DNA of 64,000 nucleotides from Sphingosinicella sp. CPCC 101087. GTDB lineage: Bacteria > Pseudomonadota > Alphaproteobacteria > Sphingomonadales > Sphingomonadaceae. Made by a program: the position numbers and the translations under genes. The stretch spans positions 248,001 through 312,000 of the forward strand of contig NZ_SBFF01000004.1 in assembly GCF_004151485.1 (NCBI RefSeq). The letters run 5' to 3'. Under the pieces are notes generated by a model, which worked only from the letters and a program-made list of their open reading frames with translations, was not told the DNA's origin and ran no database searches. Shown here one piece after another: positions 63,363 through 64,000 of this stretch (position 1 is its first letter; the number at the start of each line of letters is the position of its first letter).

Positions 63363-64000
63363 ATGAAATGGCCGTCAAGGCGCCTGATTCAAAGCTCGAG
63401 GAAGAGCTTTGGCATGTACGAGCAGGCTGCGCAGCTCGAGTCCGCGGGCCTGGACCTCATCCACCTCGAATTCGGCCGCCCGCACGCCGACACCCCCGTA
63501 CACATCAAGGATGCGGTCAAGGACGCGCTCGATGCCGGCATCGTCCACTATGGCGACTTTCGGGGCACGCTTGGCTTGCGCGAGGCTCTGGCGGCCAAGC
63601 TGCGCGACTTCAACGGGCTCGACTATGGGCTCGACGAGATACTCGTCACCAACGGCCTCACCCACGGGTCCTTCGCCGCCTTCATGGCCGCGATCGATCC
63701 GGGCGACGAGGTCATCCTGCTCGAGCCCTATTATCCGCAGCATATCGGCAAGACCGAACTGGCGGGTGGGCGCGTCGTCACCGCACCGCTCGATGCCGCC
63801 AACGATTTCGCGATATCGAAGGAAGCCATCGCGGCCAGGATCACGCCCCGCACCCGGATGATCGTGCTCGTCAATCCGGCGAATCCGACCGGCCGGGTCT
63901 ATTCTCGCGAAGAACTTCAGCATGTCGCCGACCTTGCGATCGCGAACGATCTGCTGGTCCTGTCGGACGAGGTCTACGAATATATCACCTACGACAAGGC
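63363..64000 (+). CDS. Class I/II PLP-dependent aminotransferase, 3'-truncated by the window edge
   Basis: The visible 212 residues show the N-terminal part of a fold-type I aminotransferase: HLEFGRPHADTP, HYGDFRGTLGLREALA, TNGLTHGSFAAFMAAIDPGD, LLEPYYPQHIG, LVNPANPTGRVYS and LSDEVYEYITYD. The last holds the PLP-pyridine Asp and Tyr; the Schiff-base Lys lies beyond the edge. It follows the DUF885 lipoprotein by 55 bases on the same strand and would act on amino acids released from peptides. The start is ATG 63363, with GGAG nine bases upstream. Confidence 0.92.
   Translation, partial: MKWPSRRLIQSSRKSFGMYEQAAQLESAGLDLIHLEFGRPHADTPVHIKDAVKDALDAGIVHYGDFRGTLGLREALAAKLRDFNGLDYGLDEILVTNGLTHGSFAAFMAAIDPGDEVILLEPYYPQHIGKTELAGGRVVTAPLDAANDFAISKEAIAARITPRTRMIVLVNPANPTGRVYSREELQHVADLAIANDLLVLSDEVYEYITYDK

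Overview
The window is high-GC, densely packed bacterial chromosome that reads as an alphaproteobacterium of the order Sphingomonadales. The evidence is a MipZ-type division ATPase, an SdhAF4-like DUF1674 protein, an XrtA/PEP-CTERM exopolysaccharide regulatory block (prsK, prsR, prsT and a TIGR03013 sugar transferase), several DUF885 peptidases with a TonB-dependent receptor, and a degenerate intergenic repeat whose translation gives the peptide SPEPVEG, common in this group. I found no rRNA, tRNA, CRISPR array, insertion sequence or prophage.

Layout. 1-6.2 kb: the 3' end of an S9 peptidase, a Sel1 protein, panC, mipZ coupled to a membrane-anchored J-domain protein, and a phosphomannomutase/phosphoglucomutase. 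6.2-10.8 kb: the exonuclease and helicase of the 'ligase-associated DNA damage response' set, but no ligase between them, then a phytanoyl-CoA dioxygenase-like gene. 10.8-17.1 kb: small genes, a PepSY/response regulator/histidine kinase module, a SnoaL-like/TetR operon with a clear operator, and a membrane-tethered LuxR-type regulator. 17.1-19 kb: a Uup-like ABC-F ATPase.

19-28 kb: the exopolysaccharide block, transcribed leftward as sugar transferase, prsK, prsR, prsT with overlapping ends, then a possibly frameshifted DUF2147 gene and manC. With the phosphomannomutase at 4.6 kb, ManC can supply GDP-mannose. 28-45.7 kb: mostly housekeeping genes: a cold-shock gene with a strong terminator, purH, a second PepSY/two-component module, heparinase II/III coupled to rpe, rsmB, htpX, gpsA-tsaD, hemC-hemD with a mitofilin-like gene, a nucleotidyltransferase overlapping a metallophosphoesterase, and an HD-GYP protein with a damaged HD motif.

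46-64 kb: the accessory region of most interest. A MarR regulator, a periplasmic amidohydrolase and a TPR/2-oxoglutarate oxygenase fusion precede a seven-gene leftward operon. Its order is TonB-dependent receptor, S9 peptidase, DUF885, DUF3830, BASS transporter, FAD oxidoreductase, DUF885. A rightward DUF885 lipoprotein and an aminotransferase, cut by the window edge, diverge from it. Together they look like an uptake and breakdown route for a peptide- or amine-like compound. The substrate is unknown, and I know of no described system with this exact composition.
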